From contig NZ_SCOM01000001.1 of the NCBI RefSeq assembly GCF_005508865.1, forward strand, positions 806,001-870,000: a stretch of DNA of 64,000 nucleotides, written 5' to 3'. How positions within the stretch are numbered: position 1 is the stretch's first letter; each line of letters opens with the position of its first letter. The position numbers and the translations under genes are program-made. This stretch comes from Pseudomonas sp. F(2018) (GTDB lineage: Bacteria; Pseudomonadota; Gammaproteobacteria; Pseudomonadales; Pseudomonadaceae). Under the pieces are notes generated by a model. It did no database searches. It was given only the letters and a program-made list of their open reading frames with translations, and had not been told where the DNA came from. Positions 63,621-64,000 of this stretch are shown here, in pieces.

Positions 63621-64000
63621 CTAGGTCGCGATAGCCACCAGGCTCAGCAGATAGCCGTCGAACTCGGCGAAGCGTCCGCCCAGCTCGCTGCCGCGTGGCC
63701 AGTCGGCGTGCAGGTCGAGCAGTAGGCGCAGACGAGCCTGCTCGCCTTGGACTTCCAGCAGCTCGGCGTCGTGGAAGTAGAAGCGGGTCAGCACCAGCGG
63801 GTAGAGGGCCTTGAACAGGCTCTCCTTGAGCGAGAAGGTCAGGGTCACCCACCGGGCGAAGGCCTCCGGCTCCAGCCCTGCGGCGCGCTCCATTTCGGCG
63901 GGGGTGAGAATCTCGCCCGCCAGCTTGGCCGCGCGCTCGGCGCTCAGCTGTTTCTCCAGGTCCAGGCCCAGGCCCTGCCAATCCTGGCGCGAGGCGACCA
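63621..64000 (-). CDS. 4'-phosphopantetheinyl transferase (Sfp/EntD/PcpS type), N-terminal part outside window
   Basis: About 126 C-terminal residues are visible; the frame stays open to the right edge through 'GLGLDLEKQLSAERAAKLAG'. 'GLDLE' carries the Mg2+-binding Asp/Glu and 'FSLKESLFKALYP' the Lys-Glu-Ser-x-x-Lys motif that binds coenzyme A. The enzyme transfers phosphopantetheine from CoA to acyl or peptidyl carrier proteins. Pseudomonas usually has one broad-range enzyme of this type (PcpS). The small ATG-initiated frame at 63893 is internal, not the start. Confidence 0.9.
   Translation of the reverse strand, partial: VASRQDWQGLGLDLEKQLSAERAAKLAGEILTPAEMERAAGLEPEAFARWVTLTFSLKESLFKALYPLVLTRFYFHDAELLEVQGEQARLRLLLDLHADWPRGSELGGRFAEFDGYLLSLVAIAT

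Overview
The window is a stretch of high-GC chromosome from a gamma-proteobacterium, almost certainly a Pseudomonas close to the P. aeruginosa / P. mendocina / P. alcaligenes side of the genus. The evidence is the gene content (ppyR next to nnrS, nrdAB next to a two-component system, glpD/glpR/glpK, argF overlapping an ABC ATPase gene, grxD, metR/metE), the strong G/C bias at third codon positions, and Pseudomonas-type extragenic palindromes. I see no rRNA, tRNA, CRISPR array, integrase or transposase gene. About 60 protein genes fill the window on both strands, mostly as single genes or pairs.

Layout. 0-4 kb: end of a TPR protein, a double-FHA protein, a secreted zinc phospholipase C-like protein, a ~140-bp repeat with terminal inverted repeats, an orphan periplasmic binding protein. 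4-9 kb: a PL7 alginate lyase without a signal peptide, small proteins, a YebC-family protein, an SDR/LysR divergent pair and a methyltransferase carrying a signal peptide. 9-15 kb: DUF1176 protein, PpiC, an extra FtsH-like protease, then ppyR-nnrS behind three tandem NorR-type sites and a sigma-54-like promoter. 15-27 kb: mixed metabolism and stress genes (CAP protein, MdaB, ABM monooxygenase, MerR/DUF2938 divergent pair, RlhA, intradiol dioxygenase, sterol-desaturase family protein, azoreductase/LysR pair, CsbD).

27-31 kb: a DUF2798 protein, ~0.7 kb packed with palindromes, and an AT-rich HEAT-repeat gene whose base composition differs sharply from everything around it. 31-37 kb: class I ribonucleotide reductase (nrdA, nrdB) with NrdR-type and DnaA boxes upstream, divergent from an OmpR-type response regulator/histidine kinase pair. 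37-43 kb: a secreted alpha/beta hydrolase and the glycerol-3-phosphate regulon, in which glpR-glpD point left and ybaK-glpK point right. Both arms have sequences matching the GlpR operator.

43-50 kb: binding protein, exported double PilJ-N protein, alginate-export-type porin, PhzF, an ABC ATPase overlapping argF, and a secreted SGNH hydrolase. 50-64 kb: molybdopterin oxidoreductase, another orphan binding protein, grxD, a large bifunctional penicillin-binding protein, VOC and GST proteins, a membrane-anchored glutamate-synthase-like flavoprotein, divergent metR/metE, and the end of a phosphopantetheinyl transferase.

Most of this is ordinary core chromosome. The points most worth a second look are the NO-responsive control region of ppyR-nnrS, the GlpR operator overlapping the ybaK start codon, the nrdA control region, the foreign-looking HEAT-repeat gene, and the MITE-like element at 2.5 kb. 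I did not find a convincing new multi-gene system. Function calls rest on motif and family recognition by eye; no database search was run.
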